In this document: in pieces, positions 7,881 through 16,335 of the stretch
Numbering within the stretch: the first letter of the stretch is position 1
Layout: every line of letters begins with the position of its first letter
Assembly: GCF_025655475.1 (NCBI RefSeq)
Contig: NZ_JAHTIK010000001.1
Coordinates: 4,563,743-4,627,742 of the forward strand
From: Kitasatospora sp. DSM 101779
Lineage (GTDB): Bacteria; Actinomycetota; Actinomycetes; Streptomycetales; Streptomycetaceae
DNA: 64,000 bases
Direction of reading: 5' to 3'
The notes under the pieces: model-generated
What the model saw: only the letters and a program-made list of their open reading frames with translations
What the model was told of the DNA's origin: nothing
The model's database searches: none
Made by a program: the position numbers and the translations under genes

Positions 7881-8618
7881 ATGATGTGGCGGGTGCACAG
7901 TGCAGATCACCACGGGCCGGGCGTCGGCGACCCGGCGGGCCACACCACCAGCCCGGACCACCCGCCCGGCCGGACGGCGGACCTCACCGCGGCCGTGGCG
8001 GCCGCCCGGAACGGCGACGAACAGGCCTTCCGCCTGCTGTTCAGAGCCGTCCAGCCCGGACTGCTGCGCTACCTGAGAGTCCTGGTCGGCGGCAGACCCG
8101 AGGACGCCGAGGACATCGCCTCCGAGACCTGGCTGCAGATCGCCCGCGACCTCGACGGCTTCCGGGGCGACTCGGACGGCTTCCGCGGCTGGGTGGCCAC
8201 CATCGCCCGCAACCGCGCCATGGACCACCTGCGCCGCCAGCGTCGCCGCCCGGTCGCCGACCTGCCCGTCGAGCATCTGCTCGACCTCGCGGCCGCCGAG
8301 GACACCGCGCACAGCGCCATCGCGACCGTCACCACCGCCGACGCGCTCGCCCTGATATCCCGGCTGCCCCGCGACCAGGCCGAGGCCGTCCTGCTGCGCG
8401 TGATGTTCCAGCTCGACGCGGAGAGCGCCGCCCGGGTGCTCGGCAAGCGCTCCGGCAGCGTCCGGATGGCCGCCCACCGCGGGCTGAAGCGGCTGGCCAA
8501 GCTGCTCGAACAGACCGGCGGCCCGGCCGCCGGACTGCCCCGGCAGCAGCCTCCCGAAAAAAATTCCGCGCGGGGTGTGACGCCCGCGCGGACCGCGACG
8601 CTGAAGGACATGAGATGA
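7881..8618 (+). CDS. ECF-type RNA polymerase sigma factor
   Basis: Extracytoplasmic-function sigma factor, up to 245 residues. Region 2 covers about residues 45-115 (AFRLLFRAVQPGLLRYLR, EDAEDIASETWLQIARDLDGFRG, GWVATIARNRAMDHLRRQ). Region 4 covers about 150-205 (ISRLPRDQAEAVLLRVMF, SAARVLGKRSGSVRMAAHRGLKRL). The start is uncertain: ATG 7881 and 7884 are adjacent, GTG 7893 is possible, and no clear ribosome site is seen. The stop overlaps the ATG of the next gene by four bases (ATGA at 8615-8618), so the two are translationally coupled, which suggests that the downstream membrane protein regulates this sigma factor. Confidence 0.9.
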   Translation: MMWRVHSADHHGPGVGDPAGHTTSPDHPPGRTADLTAAVAAARNGDEQAFRLLFRAVQPGLLRYLRVLVGGRPEDAEDIASETWLQIARDLDGFRGDSDGFRGWVATIARNRAMDHLRRQRRRPVADLPVEHLLDLAAAEDTAHSAIATVTTADALALISRLPRDQAEAVLLRVMFQLDAESAARVLGKRSGSVRMAAHRGLKRLAKLLEQTGGPAAGLPRQQPPEKNSARGVTPARTATLKDMR

Positions 8619-9460
8619 GCAAGAACCGATCCCACCGGATCGACCGGGACACGGCCGAGCAGCTGCTCGGCGGCGCCGCGGTCGGCTCGGAGGCCGGTCC
8701 GGCCTCCCTCACCGGTCATGCGGCCCTCGCCGGGCTGCTCGCCGCCGCGGCAGCACCACCCACCGACGGCGCACTGCCCGGGGAGGAACAGGCCGTGGCC
8801 GCCTTCCGGGAGGCTCGTCGCACACCTGCACCGCACCCCGGGAGAGCGACCATGGCGGACCACGCGCGAAGGAGGACCTTCACCTTGAAGGCACTCGTCG
8901 CGGCGTTCGCCGTGACCGCCGTCGGCGGTGTCGCCGTCGCCGCGGGCACCGGCAACCTGCCGGAGGCCCTCGGCGGCAGCCCGGCCAAGGGGCACGCCTC
9001 CGTCGCACCGGCCGCCTCCCCGGCCGACCCGGCCTCCGCGTCCCGCGCCGGCAGCACCCCGAGCGGGCGGCCGACGGCGTCCGGCAGCGCCGACCGCACC
9101 GACACCGCCGCCTCCCCCTCGGCCGGCTCCGCCTCGGCACCGGCCTCCGCGCTGCCCGACCTCACGGCGCTCTGCCAGGTCTGGACGGACCGCTCGCACA
9201 GCGGCACCAAACAGCGCGACCTGCTGGCCGAGCCGCGGATGGCACCGCTGGTCGCGGCGGCCGGGGGTGCCGCCAAGGTCGACTCGTACTGCAAGTCGGG
9301 CAAGGGCGGGACCGCCACGGCGAGCCCGTCCGCCACCACCGGCGCGGGCCACGGCGGCCAGCCGAGTGCCTCCCCGACGAAGGGCGAGCGGACCCCGGCC
9401 CGCACCGCCACCCAGGACCTCCCCGAGGTCGCCGGCCAGGTCGGTGCCGCGGTGAGGTGA
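8615..9460 (+). CDS. single-pass membrane protein, candidate anti-sigma partner
   Basis: A 281-residue protein whose ATG overlaps the sigma-factor stop codon. Residues 1-88 are cytoplasmic in the likely topology (DRDTAEQLLGG...), a hydrophobic helix lies at about 90-112 (ALVAAFAVTAVGGVAVAAG), and the external part is a Ser/Pro/Ala/Thr-rich linker with a small Cys-containing region (LCQVWTDRSH ... VDSYCKSG). The layout (short cytosolic domain, one TM, low-complexity exterior) and the coupling to an ECF gene fit an anti-sigma-type partner. I see no HxxxCxxC zinc motif and do not recognise a standard anti-sigma domain, so this role is inferred from position. Confidence 0.72.
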   Translation: MSKNRSHRIDRDTAEQLLGGAAVGSEAGPASLTGHAALAGLLAAAAAPPTDGALPGEEQAVAAFREARRTPAPHPGRATMADHARRRTFTLKALVAAFAVTAVGGVAVAAGTGNLPEALGGSPAKGHASVAPAASPADPASASRAGSTPSGRPTASGSADRTDTAASPSAGSASAPASALPDLTALCQVWTDRSHSGTKQRDLLAEPRMAPLVAAAGGAAKVDSYCKSGKGGTATASPSATTGAGHGGQPSASPTKGERTPARTATQDLPEVAGQVGAAVR

Positions 9461-9471
9461 CCTCAGAGACT

Positions 9472-9699
9472 CCGGACGGCCGGCGGGCACACTCCCCCCG
9501 GGCCCGGCGGCCGTCCGGTGACCGCACCACCCCGAAGACTCCGGGGGGTCGGTGGGTTCCCCCGTGCCCACCGCCTCCCCGGGAACCGCTCCGGACGGGC
9601 GCAGGAACTCCCCCGGGTCCTTGCGCCCGTCCGGATCCGCCCCGGGCGGGCGCCACGGAGCCCCGGGCGGGCGGTGGATTCCCCCGTGTCCACCGCCCG
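9472..9699. repeat. tandemly duplicated hairpin array between sigma/membrane pair and surface-polymer genes
   Basis: Four hairpins follow one another. A: CCGGACGGCCG 9472-9482 with 9508-9518. B: CGGTGGG 9550-9556 with 9567-9573. C: CCGGACGGGCGCA 9591-9603 with 9622-9634. D: CGGGCGGTGGA 9668-9678 with 9689-9699. A and C share their outer arms and a CTCCCCC-type loop; B and D share GGTGG-TTCCCCCGTG-CCACC. The array is therefore one hairpin pair duplicated with a period of about 120 bases. It fills the 280-base gap after the stop at 9460, where it could attenuate or terminate transcription into the next genes. Confidence 0.75.
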
Positions 9700-9740
9700 T
9701 CCGGCCCGCGCCGGACCCGCGGGCGACGATTGGAGCACCC

Positions 9741-10211
9741 GTGACCGAGGACACGCTGCGGATCCCCCGCGTGGCGGTGCCACCACCGGACGCCCCGGTG
9801 TTCGTGGACGGCAGCGGCCGCCGCCGGCGCCTGGTCCGCCGGGCGGGCTGGCTGCTCACCGTGCCCGCCGCCGGCTACCTCGGCCTGCTCGCCTCCAGCC
9901 TGGTCGGCGGCCCGACCCTGAACGCCCCCTTCCTGCCCGCCCTGCCCGCGCCCTCCGTGACGCCGGCGGCCACCGTGCCCACAGCGCCGTCAACACCGGA
10001 GGCGGCCGGTACCGCGCAGGCGCCCGGCGCCGCCGGACCGACCGGCATCCGCACCGCCACGGGCCGGCCGACGGCGCCCGCCAGCCGTACCACGGCGCCC
10101 ACCACCACGCCCACCACCACGCCCGCGACCGCCACCGCGACGACCACGCCGAGCCCGACCCACGGCCGCCCCACCGCACAGCCCAGCCGCAAGCCCACCA
10201 AGACCCCGTGA
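9741..10211 (+). CDS. single-pass membrane/surface protein with Thr/Pro-rich tail
   Basis: A 156-residue protein from a GTG at 9741, preceded by TGGAG. A short basic cytoplasmic end (GSGRRRRLVRRAG) leads into a hydrophobic helix at about residues 36-57 (WLLTVPAAGYLGLLASSLVGG). The rest is Ala/Pro/Thr-rich low complexity (TTAPTTTPTTTP), probably extracytoplasmic and possibly a cell-wall spanning stalk. No enzyme domain is seen. The gene ends 10 bases before the deacetylase/glycosyltransferase gene, so they are almost certainly co-transcribed; a role as accessory or scaffold to that synthase is inference. Confidence 0.65.
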   Translation: MTEDTLRIPRVAVPPPDAPVFVDGSGRRRRLVRRAGWLLTVPAAGYLGLLASSLVGGPTLNAPFLPALPAPSVTPAATVPTAPSTPEAAGTAQAPGAAGPTGIRTATGRPTAPASRTTAPTTTPTTTPATATATTTPSPTHGRPTAQPSRKPTKTP

Positions 10212-10221
10212 GCGCGACCCC

Positions 10222-12390
10222 GTGACCACCGCCACTCGCCCCCGCAGGAGCCGCGGCCGCCGGGCCGCCGCCCGGCAGACGCCGCTGCGCACCCACTGGT
10301 TGCTGCTCACCGTGCTCGTCCTGACCCTGGCGGCCGCCCTGCTGCTGCAGGGCTACACCCGGCACATGTACGGGAACACCGCCGACGGTGCCGCCCCCGC
10401 GGGCGGCAGCAGCGCGGCCGTCCCCGAGGAGGTGAGCACCGGCGGCCCGGTCATCGCGGCGGCCGAGGACGGCACCGCCCGCACCGCCCGCCCCGCTGCG
10501 GGGACGATCGCCCTCACCTTCGACGACGGCCCGGACCCGCGCTGGACCCCGCAGATCCTCGACGTGCTCCGCCGCCACGGCGTGCACGCCACCTTCTTCA
10601 CCGTCGGCACCCAGGTCGCCGCCGAACCCGGCCTCGCCCGCCGGATCGTCGCCGAGGGCCACCAGATCGGTGTGCACACCTTCACCCACACCGACCTCTC
10701 GGCCGTCGCGCCCTGGCGGCGCACGCTGGAGCTCCGCGAGTCCCAGCTGGCGCTGGCCGGTGCCACCGGAGTGACCAGCACGCTCTTCCGGCCGCCCTAC
10801 TCCGCCGGGAACGACGCGCTCACCGACGCCGGCTGGGACGCCGTCCGGCAGGCCGGCCGGGACGGCTACCTCACCGTCCTGACCACCCAGGACACCGAGG
10901 ACTGGCGCCGGCCGGGCACCGAGGCGATCGTCGCCGCCGCCACCCCGAAGGGCCGCGACGGCCAGGTACTGCTGATGCACGACGCCGGCGGCGACCGCAG
11001 CCAGACCGTGGCCGCCCTGGACGTCCTGCTGCCGCGGCTGCAGGCGGCCGGCTGGAAGTTCGACACCGTCTCCGCCGCCGTCGGCACGACCGAGCCCGTA
11101 CGCGCCGCGACCGCCGCCGAGCACTGGCAGGGGCTCGCACTGATCGCTGTGCTCGGCGCCAGTTCCCGGCTGCTCGACCTGCTGGACTGGCTGCTCTGGG
11201 CGGCCGGCGCGATCGGCGTGCTGCGCGCGATCGCCCTCCTGGTCGCGGCCCATCGGCACAAGCGGCTGCGGGCCCGCGGCTGGGGGCCGCCGGTCACCGA
11301 ACCCGTCTCGGTGATCGTCCCCGCCTACAACGAGAGCGCCGGCATCGAGGCCGCCGTCCGCTCGCTGCTCGCCTCCGACCACCCGGTCGAGGTGATCGTC
11401 GTCGACGACGGCTCCACCGACGGCACCGCCGACCTCGTCGAGTCGCTGAACCTCCCGTACGTCCGGGTCTTCCGGCAGCCCAACTCCGGCAAGCCCGCCG
11501 CCCTCAACCTGGGCCTGCGGTACGCCCGTGCCGAGCTCGTGGTCATGGTCGACGGCGACACCGTGTTCGAGCCGGACGCCGTGCGGATGCTCGTCCAGCC
11601 GTTCGCCGACCGCCGGGTCGGCGCCGTCTCCGGCAACGCCAAGGTGGTCAACCGCGGCGGCCTGCTCGGCCGCTGGCAGCACATCGAGTACGTGGTCGGC
11701 TTCAACCTGGACCGGCGGCTCTTCGACCTCGCCGAGTGCATGCCCACCGTGCCCGGAGCGGTCGGAGCCTTCCGTCGCTCCGCGCTGCTGCGGATCGGCG
11801 GCGTCGGCGAGTCGACCCTCGCCGAGGACACCGACCTCACCATGGCCCTGTGCCGGGCCGGCTGGCGGGTCGTCTACGAGGAGCGGGCCAAGGCCTGGAC
11901 GGAGGCCCCCGCCTCGCTGGGCGCCCTCTGGCGGCAGCGCTACCGCTGGTGCTACGGCACCCTGCAGGCCATGTGGAAGCACCGCGGCGCGCTCCGCCAG
12001 CGCGGCCAGGCCGGCAAGCTCGGCCGCCGCGGCCTGCTCTACCTGCTGATGTTCCAGGTCCTGCTGCCGCTGCTCGCGCCGGTGGTCGACGTCTTCACCC
12101 TGTACGGACTGGTCTTCCTCGACCCCGTCCGGATCACCGGCCTCTGGCTGGCCTTCATGCTCATGCAGGTCGCCATGGGCGGCTACGCCTTCCGGTTGGA
12201 CGGCGAGAAGCTCGGCCCGCTCTGGACACTGCCGCTGCAGCAGGTCGTCTACCGGCAGCTGATGTACCTGGTGGTGATCCAGTCGGTCTGCACCGCCCTG
12301 GCCGGATCCCGGCTGCGCTGGCAGCGGATGCAGCGCTACGGCAGCCTCTCCGTTCCGCCGCCGTCGGCTGGAGCAGCGGCGGGCCGCTAG
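10222..12390 (+). CDS. bifunctional polysaccharide deacetylase / GT2 glycan synthase (MatB-like)
   Basis: A 722-residue membrane enzyme (GTG start). After a TM helix at about 24-43, residues about 95-285 form a NodB deacetylase with all five motifs: TFDDGPD, HTFTHTD, FRPPYS, DTEDW, and LLMHDAGGD. Further TM helices lead to a processive GT2 domain at about 360-600 (VIVPAYNES, VVDDGSTDG, VDGDT, EDTDL, QRYRW), then more TM helices. Family knowledge: such fusions polymerise and partly deacetylate beta-linked N-acetylglucosamine polymers. Streptomyces MatB has this combination and makes an adhesive extracellular glycan involved in pellet formation. No separate MatA gene is seen nearby, so orthology is not claimed. 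Confidence 0.92.
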   Translation: MTTATRPRRSRGRRAAARQTPLRTHWLLLTVLVLTLAAALLLQGYTRHMYGNTADGAAPAGGSSAAVPEEVSTGGPVIAAAEDGTARTARPAAGTIALTFDDGPDPRWTPQILDVLRRHGVHATFFTVGTQVAAEPGLARRIVAEGHQIGVHTFTHTDLSAVAPWRRTLELRESQLALAGATGVTSTLFRPPYSAGNDALTDAGWDAVRQAGRDGYLTVLTTQDTEDWRRPGTEAIVAAATPKGRDGQVLLMHDAGGDRSQTVAALDVLLPRLQAAGWKFDTVSAAVGTTEPVRAATAAEHWQGLALIAVLGASSRLLDLLDWLLWAAGAIGVLRAIALLVAAHRHKRLRARGWGPPVTEPVSVIVPAYNESAGIEAAVRSLLASDHPVEVIVVDDGSTDGTADLVESLNLPYVRVFRQPNSGKPAALNLGLRYARAELVVMVDGDTVFEPDAVRMLVQPFADRRVGAVSGNAKVVNRGGLLGRWQHIEYVVGFNLDRRLFDLAECMPTVPGAVGAFRRSALLRIGGVGESTLAEDTDLTMALCRAGWRVVYEERAKAWTEAPASLGALWRQRYRWCYGTLQAMWKHRGALRQRGQAGKLGRRGLLYLLMFQVLLPLLAPVVDVFTLYGLVFLDPVRITGLWLAFMLMQVAMGGYAFRLDGEKLGPLWTLPLQQVVYRQLMYLVVIQSVCTALAGSRLRWQRMQRYGSLSVPPPSAGAAAGR

Positions 12391-12453
12391 GGTGCACAGG
12401 TGCACGAGGCGGGCGCCGAGGCCCGGACCACGGAAGCGAGAGGAGCCGGACGG

Positions 12454-14007
12454 GTGATCGGACGCGCGCTGAACGGCCGCTACGAGCTGACCGAGATACT
12501 CGGCGTCGGCGGCATGGCCACCGTGTACCGCGGCACGGACCACCAGCTGGGCCGCCAGGTCGCGGTCAAGGTGCTGAACGGCGGCCTCGCCGACGACCCC
12601 CGCTTCGCCGAGCGCTTCGGCCGCGAGGCCCAGCTCGCCGCCATGCTGGTCCACCCGCGGATCGTCATGGTCTTCGACTCCGGTGTCGACCAGGGCTCCC
12701 CGTACATTGTCATGGAGCTGGTGCAGGGCCGGACGCTCGGCGCCCTGCTCGCCGAGCAGCGCATCCTGCCGCTGGAGCGCGCGGTCGGCATCGCCGCCGC
12801 CGTCTGCGAGGCACTGGAGGTCGCGCACGCCGCCGGCCTGGTGCACCGGGACGTCAAGCCCGGCAACATCATGATCTCCGACGACGGCGGCGTGAAGGTG
12901 GTGGACTTCGGCATCGCCCGGGCCAACGCCTCCGCCGGACAGCAGCTCACCCAGAGCGCCTCCGTCCTCGGCACCGCCTCCTACCTCTCGCCGGAGCAGG
13001 CCACCGCTGCGCCGCTGGACGGCCGCTCCGACCTGTACGCGGTCGGCTGCGTACTCACCGAGATGCTCACCGGCGCCCCGCCGTTCACCGCCGACACCCC
13101 CGTCGCGATCGCCTTCAAGCACGTCTCCGAGCAGCCCGCCCCGGTCTCGCTGCACCGCCCGGAGATCCCGCCCGCGCTGGACGTCGCGATCATGCGGCTG
13201 CTGGCCAAGAACCCCGAGGACCGCCCGGTGAGCGCCGGTGCCGCCCGGGCCGAGCTGCTGGCCGCCGTCCCGGTCGCCGCCGCCCAGGACCGCACCAGCG
13301 AGCTGCTCGGCGCCGCCACCCAGGTGCTCCCGCCGGTGGCCGGCCCGCAGGGCGGCTTCCCGACGCCCCCGTCCTTCCCCGCCGCCGGTCAGCAGCCGTA
13401 CGTGGAGCAGCAGCGCACCTCGCTGCTGCCGCAGATGGACATGCCGCCCACCGCCGCCCCCGCGTGGGCGGACGAGGCGGACGAGCAGTCCGAGCCGGAG
13501 CGCCGCAACCCCTGGCTGCTGGCCGGTGCCGGCGCAGCCGTACTGGTGGGCGTGGCCGCGGTGGCGGCGTTCGTGTTCAACGGTGGTCCGGACGGCGAGG
13601 GCACCGCGGCGGCCGCGACCCCCGGCGCGTCGGTCACCGCCACGGCCCCCGCGGCCCCCTCGTCGGTGCCCAGCCCGACGGCCTCGGCCTCGCCCTCCCG
13701 CTCGGCCTCGCCCTCCGCCGGCCGGCTGAGCGCGGCGGCGGCGGCCCTGGCGGACCTGCGCTCCGACATCGCCGGCACCGAGCTGGCCAAGGAGAAGGAC
13801 CGCAAGGAGTCGCTGCTGCGCACCCTCGACGCGGCCTCGGACGCGATCAGCAGCGAGGACTTCTCGGCCGCGGAGGACAGGCTGAAGTCGGCCCAGCGGA
13901 CGGTCCGCGACCTCGGCAAGCGGCACGCGCTGCCGCCGGCGACCTTCGCCTCCTGGCAGACCCGCCTCGCGGCGATCACCGCCGCGGTGCACGCCAAGGC
14001 GGACTGA
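12454..14007 (+). CDS. transmembrane Ser/Thr protein kinase (PknB type)
   Basis: A 517-residue Hanks kinase. GTG 12454 is preferred over the in-frame GTG at 12400, because AGGAG lies 8 bases upstream and the protein then begins at the domain (IGRALNGRYELTEILGVGG). The catalytic set is complete: Gly loop GVGGMATVYRG, Lys39 (VAVKVL), HRDVKPGN with Asp133, DFG with Asp151, and SPEQA. After a Pro-rich juxtamembrane stretch, a TM helix (WLLAGAGAAVLVGVAAVAAF) leads to a Ser/Ala linker and a C-terminal helical external region; no PASTA repeats are seen. It follows the glycan synthase gene by 63 bases on the same strand and may modulate it, which is inferred from position only. Confidence 0.93.
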   Translation: MIGRALNGRYELTEILGVGGMATVYRGTDHQLGRQVAVKVLNGGLADDPRFAERFGREAQLAAMLVHPRIVMVFDSGVDQGSPYIVMELVQGRTLGALLAEQRILPLERAVGIAAAVCEALEVAHAAGLVHRDVKPGNIMISDDGGVKVVDFGIARANASAGQQLTQSASVLGTASYLSPEQATAAPLDGRSDLYAVGCVLTEMLTGAPPFTADTPVAIAFKHVSEQPAPVSLHRPEIPPALDVAIMRLLAKNPEDRPVSAGAARAELLAAVPVAAAQDRTSELLGAATQVLPPVAGPQGGFPTPPSFPAAGQQPYVEQQRTSLLPQMDMPPTAAPAWADEADEQSEPERRNPWLLAGAGAAVLVGVAAVAAFVFNGGPDGEGTAAAATPGASVTATAPAAPSSVPSPTASASPSRSASPSAGRLSAAAAALADLRSDIAGTELAKEKDRKESLLRTLDAASDAISSEDFSAAEDRLKSAQRTVRDLGKRHALPPATFASWQTRLAAITAAVHAKAD

Positions 14008-14016
14008 CCGGCCCGC

Positions 14017-14550
14017 TCAGTCCGGGCCGGACGGCCCCTCCGGCGTGCGGCCGATCCGGCGTCCCACCAGGTTGCGGGTCCGCCGGCTGACGGAGGTGGC
14101 GCCCGCGGTCAGGAAGATCAGCGTGTAGAGGATCTGCAGCATCACGATGCCCCGGGCCTCCTGGCTGACCGGGGTGATGTCGCCGTAGCCGACCGTGGCC
14201 ATGGTGATCACGGTGAAGTACAGGGCGTCCAGCCGGGTCGTCAGGATGCCCTCGAACGTCCCCGGGGTGCGGGCCAGCGACAGGTAGGCGGTCGCGAAGA
14301 CGATCAGGGCCCCCGCGATCAGCAGCATGATCACGAAGGCGGGGTGGCCGGGCCGCTCGGTCAGCTCGGACCAGATCTCGTGCATCAGCGCGGCGGCCAG
14401 GGCGACCAGCGCCAGGGCGAACGTCGTCCAGCTGACCGCCGGGTGCTCCGGGCCGAAGACGCCGATCGGCACCAGGAACCACGCCGTCAGCATGAGGGCC
14501 GGCCCGCCGAGCATGGCCACCAGGCCAAGGATGTTCGGACGCTGCCTCAC
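14017..14550 (-). CDS. two-TM potassium channel family protein
   Basis: A 177-residue membrane protein with the K+ selectivity filter TVGYGD (in MATVGYGDITP) between hydrophobic helices. The N-terminal half adds two more hydrophobic segments (ILGLVAMLGGPALMLTAWF and FALALVALAAALMHEIW). No C-terminal RCK domain is present; the protein ends in a basic tail. The GTG start at 14550 has GGAGG 7 bases upstream, and the upstream gene's TGA (14547-14549) overlaps it as GTGA, so the two are translationally coupled. The gene is convergent with the kinase gene; the stops are 9 bases apart. Confidence 0.88.
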   Translation of the reverse strand: MRQRPNILGLVAMLGGPALMLTAWFLVPIGVFGPEHPAVSWTTFALALVALAAALMHEIWSELTERPGHPAFVIMLLIAGALIVFATAYLSLARTPGTFEGILTTRLDALYFTVITMATVGYGDITPVSQEARGIVMLQILYTLIFLTAGATSVSRRTRNLVGRRIGRTPEGPSGPD

Positions 14551-15812
14551 GGGCGCACCTCCATCACCGGGGCCGCCGGTGCGTCGCCCGGCTCGTTGAG
14601 CAGTTCGACCGCCGCGAGGACGACCAGCAGCGCCACCCCGAGCCGGACCGCGACCCCTGCGGTCGGACGGTCCCAGAGCAGCAGCACGAGCACGGCCGCG
14701 CCGACCGCCGCCCAGCAGAGCCAGGCCTTGAACCGGTGCACGAAGCGGCCGACCGGCCCGGGCCGCAGCCCCATCCGCTCGGCGGCCGTGCGGACGCCGC
14801 CCAGCCCGGCCTCCCACAGGCCGCGCACCGCGCCCGCCGAGCGTCCCCGGCCGGACAGCCAGGCGCCCAGGGCGGCCAGCAGGCCGAGCGCGATCACCAG
14901 CCGGACGGCGTCCCGCAGGTAGCGGACGAGGGTGTCGTAGACCGCGGCGGCGGCGTCCTGGTCGACGCCCGCGGGCAGCCGGTCCAGGTAGACCGCCCGG
15001 AACGCGGTCAGCCCGAGGCCGAGCAGTCCGGCCGCGGCTGCCGCCCCGAGCGCCGCGGCCACCGCGGCCCGGTGCCGCCGCACCGCGAGCAGTACCCCGC
15101 CCACCGCGCAGGCCGCCGCCAGCACGGCCACCCAGTACCCGGCCAGGGACAGCAGCCGCAGCAGCGTCCGGACGTGCGTCACCTGGTCGGATCGGACCAG
15201 CACGTACGAGGTGTGGATCTCCGGGATGCGCGAGGCGACCTGCACGCCGTCGGCGACCAGCGCCTGCTTGGCCCGGTCGATCACCGGCGCGAGGTCGAGG
15301 GTGACGGTGTTCCCGCGGACCTCGACGCCGCCGCCGCCCTCGCCGGTGAGCGCCCGGTCGACGGCCGCGTGCGCGCTGCGGTTGAGCTCCTCCCAGGTGG
15401 CCGGGAAGGCGTCGCTCCGCACCAGCCGCTGCACGCCGTCGTGGACGAGCCCGGTGACGCCGCTGTCCAGTGCCGAGCCGAGCCGCTGCAGCAGCGCGTC
15501 CAGCAGTGGTGCGCCGCCGGGGGCGAGGTCGGAGACCAGGGAGTCGACGGGCAGCCGCTCGACGACGGCCGCGGTCACCCGGTTCGTCACGGCGGCCTGC
15601 ACCGCCGGGTCGTGGGCGAGCGGCGCCATGGTCGCGACGTACCGGTCGGGGTCGCTGATCTCCGACTTCGCCCAGGCGGCGACGACGGCCGGGGGAGTGA
15701 GCAGCACCGCCAGCACGATCAGCACGGCGGCCGCTGCGGAGCGCAGGGGTCGCCGTGCCGGTGACGGGGTCGGAGCGGGCCCGTCCGGCCCGTCCGGCGG
15801 GCTGCTGGCCAT
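14547..15812 (-). CDS. multi-pass integral membrane protein, unknown function
   Basis: A 421-residue protein starting at ATG 15812 with GGAGG 6 bases upstream (an in-frame GTG lies at 15824). It has an N-terminal TM helix (SAAAAVLIVLAVLLTPPAVVAAWA), a roughly 170-residue external region (DPDRYVATMAPLAHDPAVQAAV...), then at least five further TM helices. The layout is known from conserved actinobacterial membrane proteins of unknown role. The gene overlaps the K+ channel start by four bases; a functional link with the channel is likely but undefined. Confidence 0.75.
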   Translation of the reverse strand: MASSPPDGPDGPAPTPSPARRPLRSAAAAVLIVLAVLLTPPAVVAAWAKSEISDPDRYVATMAPLAHDPAVQAAVTNRVTAAVVERLPVDSLVSDLAPGGAPLLDALLQRLGSALDSGVTGLVHDGVQRLVRSDAFPATWEELNRSAHAAVDRALTGEGGGGVEVRGNTVTLDLAPVIDRAKQALVADGVQVASRIPEIHTSYVLVRSDQVTHVRTLLRLLSLAGYWVAVLAAACAVGGVLLAVRRHRAAVAAALGAAAAAGLLGLGLTAFRAVYLDRLPAGVDQDAAAAVYDTLVRYLRDAVRLVIALGLLAALGAWLSGRGRSAGAVRGLWEAGLGGVRTAAERMGLRPGPVGRFVHRFKAWLCWAAVGAAVLVLLLWDRPTAGVAVRLGVALLVVLAAVELLNEPGDAPAAPVMEVRP

Positions 15813-15934
15813 CGGTGCCTCCACACGGGGATGCGTCCGTCCCAGCAGACACCGGCTCCGACGGTCGGGCCAGTCGGCGAGAACGCCGGAGCCGCCGGCA
15901 CGTCGGGTGACGTACCGGCGGCTCCGGGGTGGTC

Positions 15935-16213
15935 TCAGGCGTTGGTGGCCGACTTGGTGGTCTCGGCCGAGGTGGTGACGCTGGTCGGGCTGACCGCCGG
16001 ACGCGGCTGGTCGGCCGCCGTCGAGGAGGCGGTGGTGTTCTGGCCCTCGGCCTGGGCGTCGTCCTCGCGGAGCGCCTTGGTCTCGGCCTTCAGGATGCGC
16101 ATGGACTTGCCGAGTCCACGGGCCATCTCGGGCAGCTTCTTCGAGCCGAACAGCAGGACGAGCACTGCCACCATCACGAGGATGTGCCAGGGCTCGAGAC
16201 CGTTACGGAACAT
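15935..16213 (-). CDS. tatA: Sec-independent translocase subunit TatA
   Basis: A 92-residue protein of TatA/E type: N-terminal hydrophobic helix (HILVMVAVLVLLFGSKKLPE) with the FGSKKLPE hinge, then an amphipathic helix (MARGLGKSMRILKAETKALRED) and a disordered Thr/Ser-rich tail. TatA oligomers form the channel of the twin-arginine pathway, which exports folded proteins. No tatC or tatB is nearby, so this is probably an orphan or additional TatA; Streptomyces tatA usually sits beside tatC elsewhere on the chromosome. Confidence 0.88.
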   Translation of the reverse strand: MFRNGLEPWHILVMVAVLVLLFGSKKLPEMARGLGKSMRILKAETKALREDDAQAEGQNTTASSTAADQPRPAVSPTSVTTSAETTKSATNA

Positions 16214-16335
16214 CCCTGACCACCGGTCCTTCCGAGGAGTTCTCGTCGCTTCTTGGACGCCGGACGGTTGTGCCCGACTCCGGCCAGTATGCCTGGCCGA
16301 GTCGTCGGGCGTATACACCGGTCCGGAAACCACGG

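Noticed and set aside
9856..13992. A very long open frame on the minus strand, antisense to the glycan-synthase and kinase genes
   Set aside because: Repetitive Gly/Arg/Ala peptide with no domain; codon bias and motifs clearly favour the plus-strand genes. Such shadows are usual at about 75% GC.
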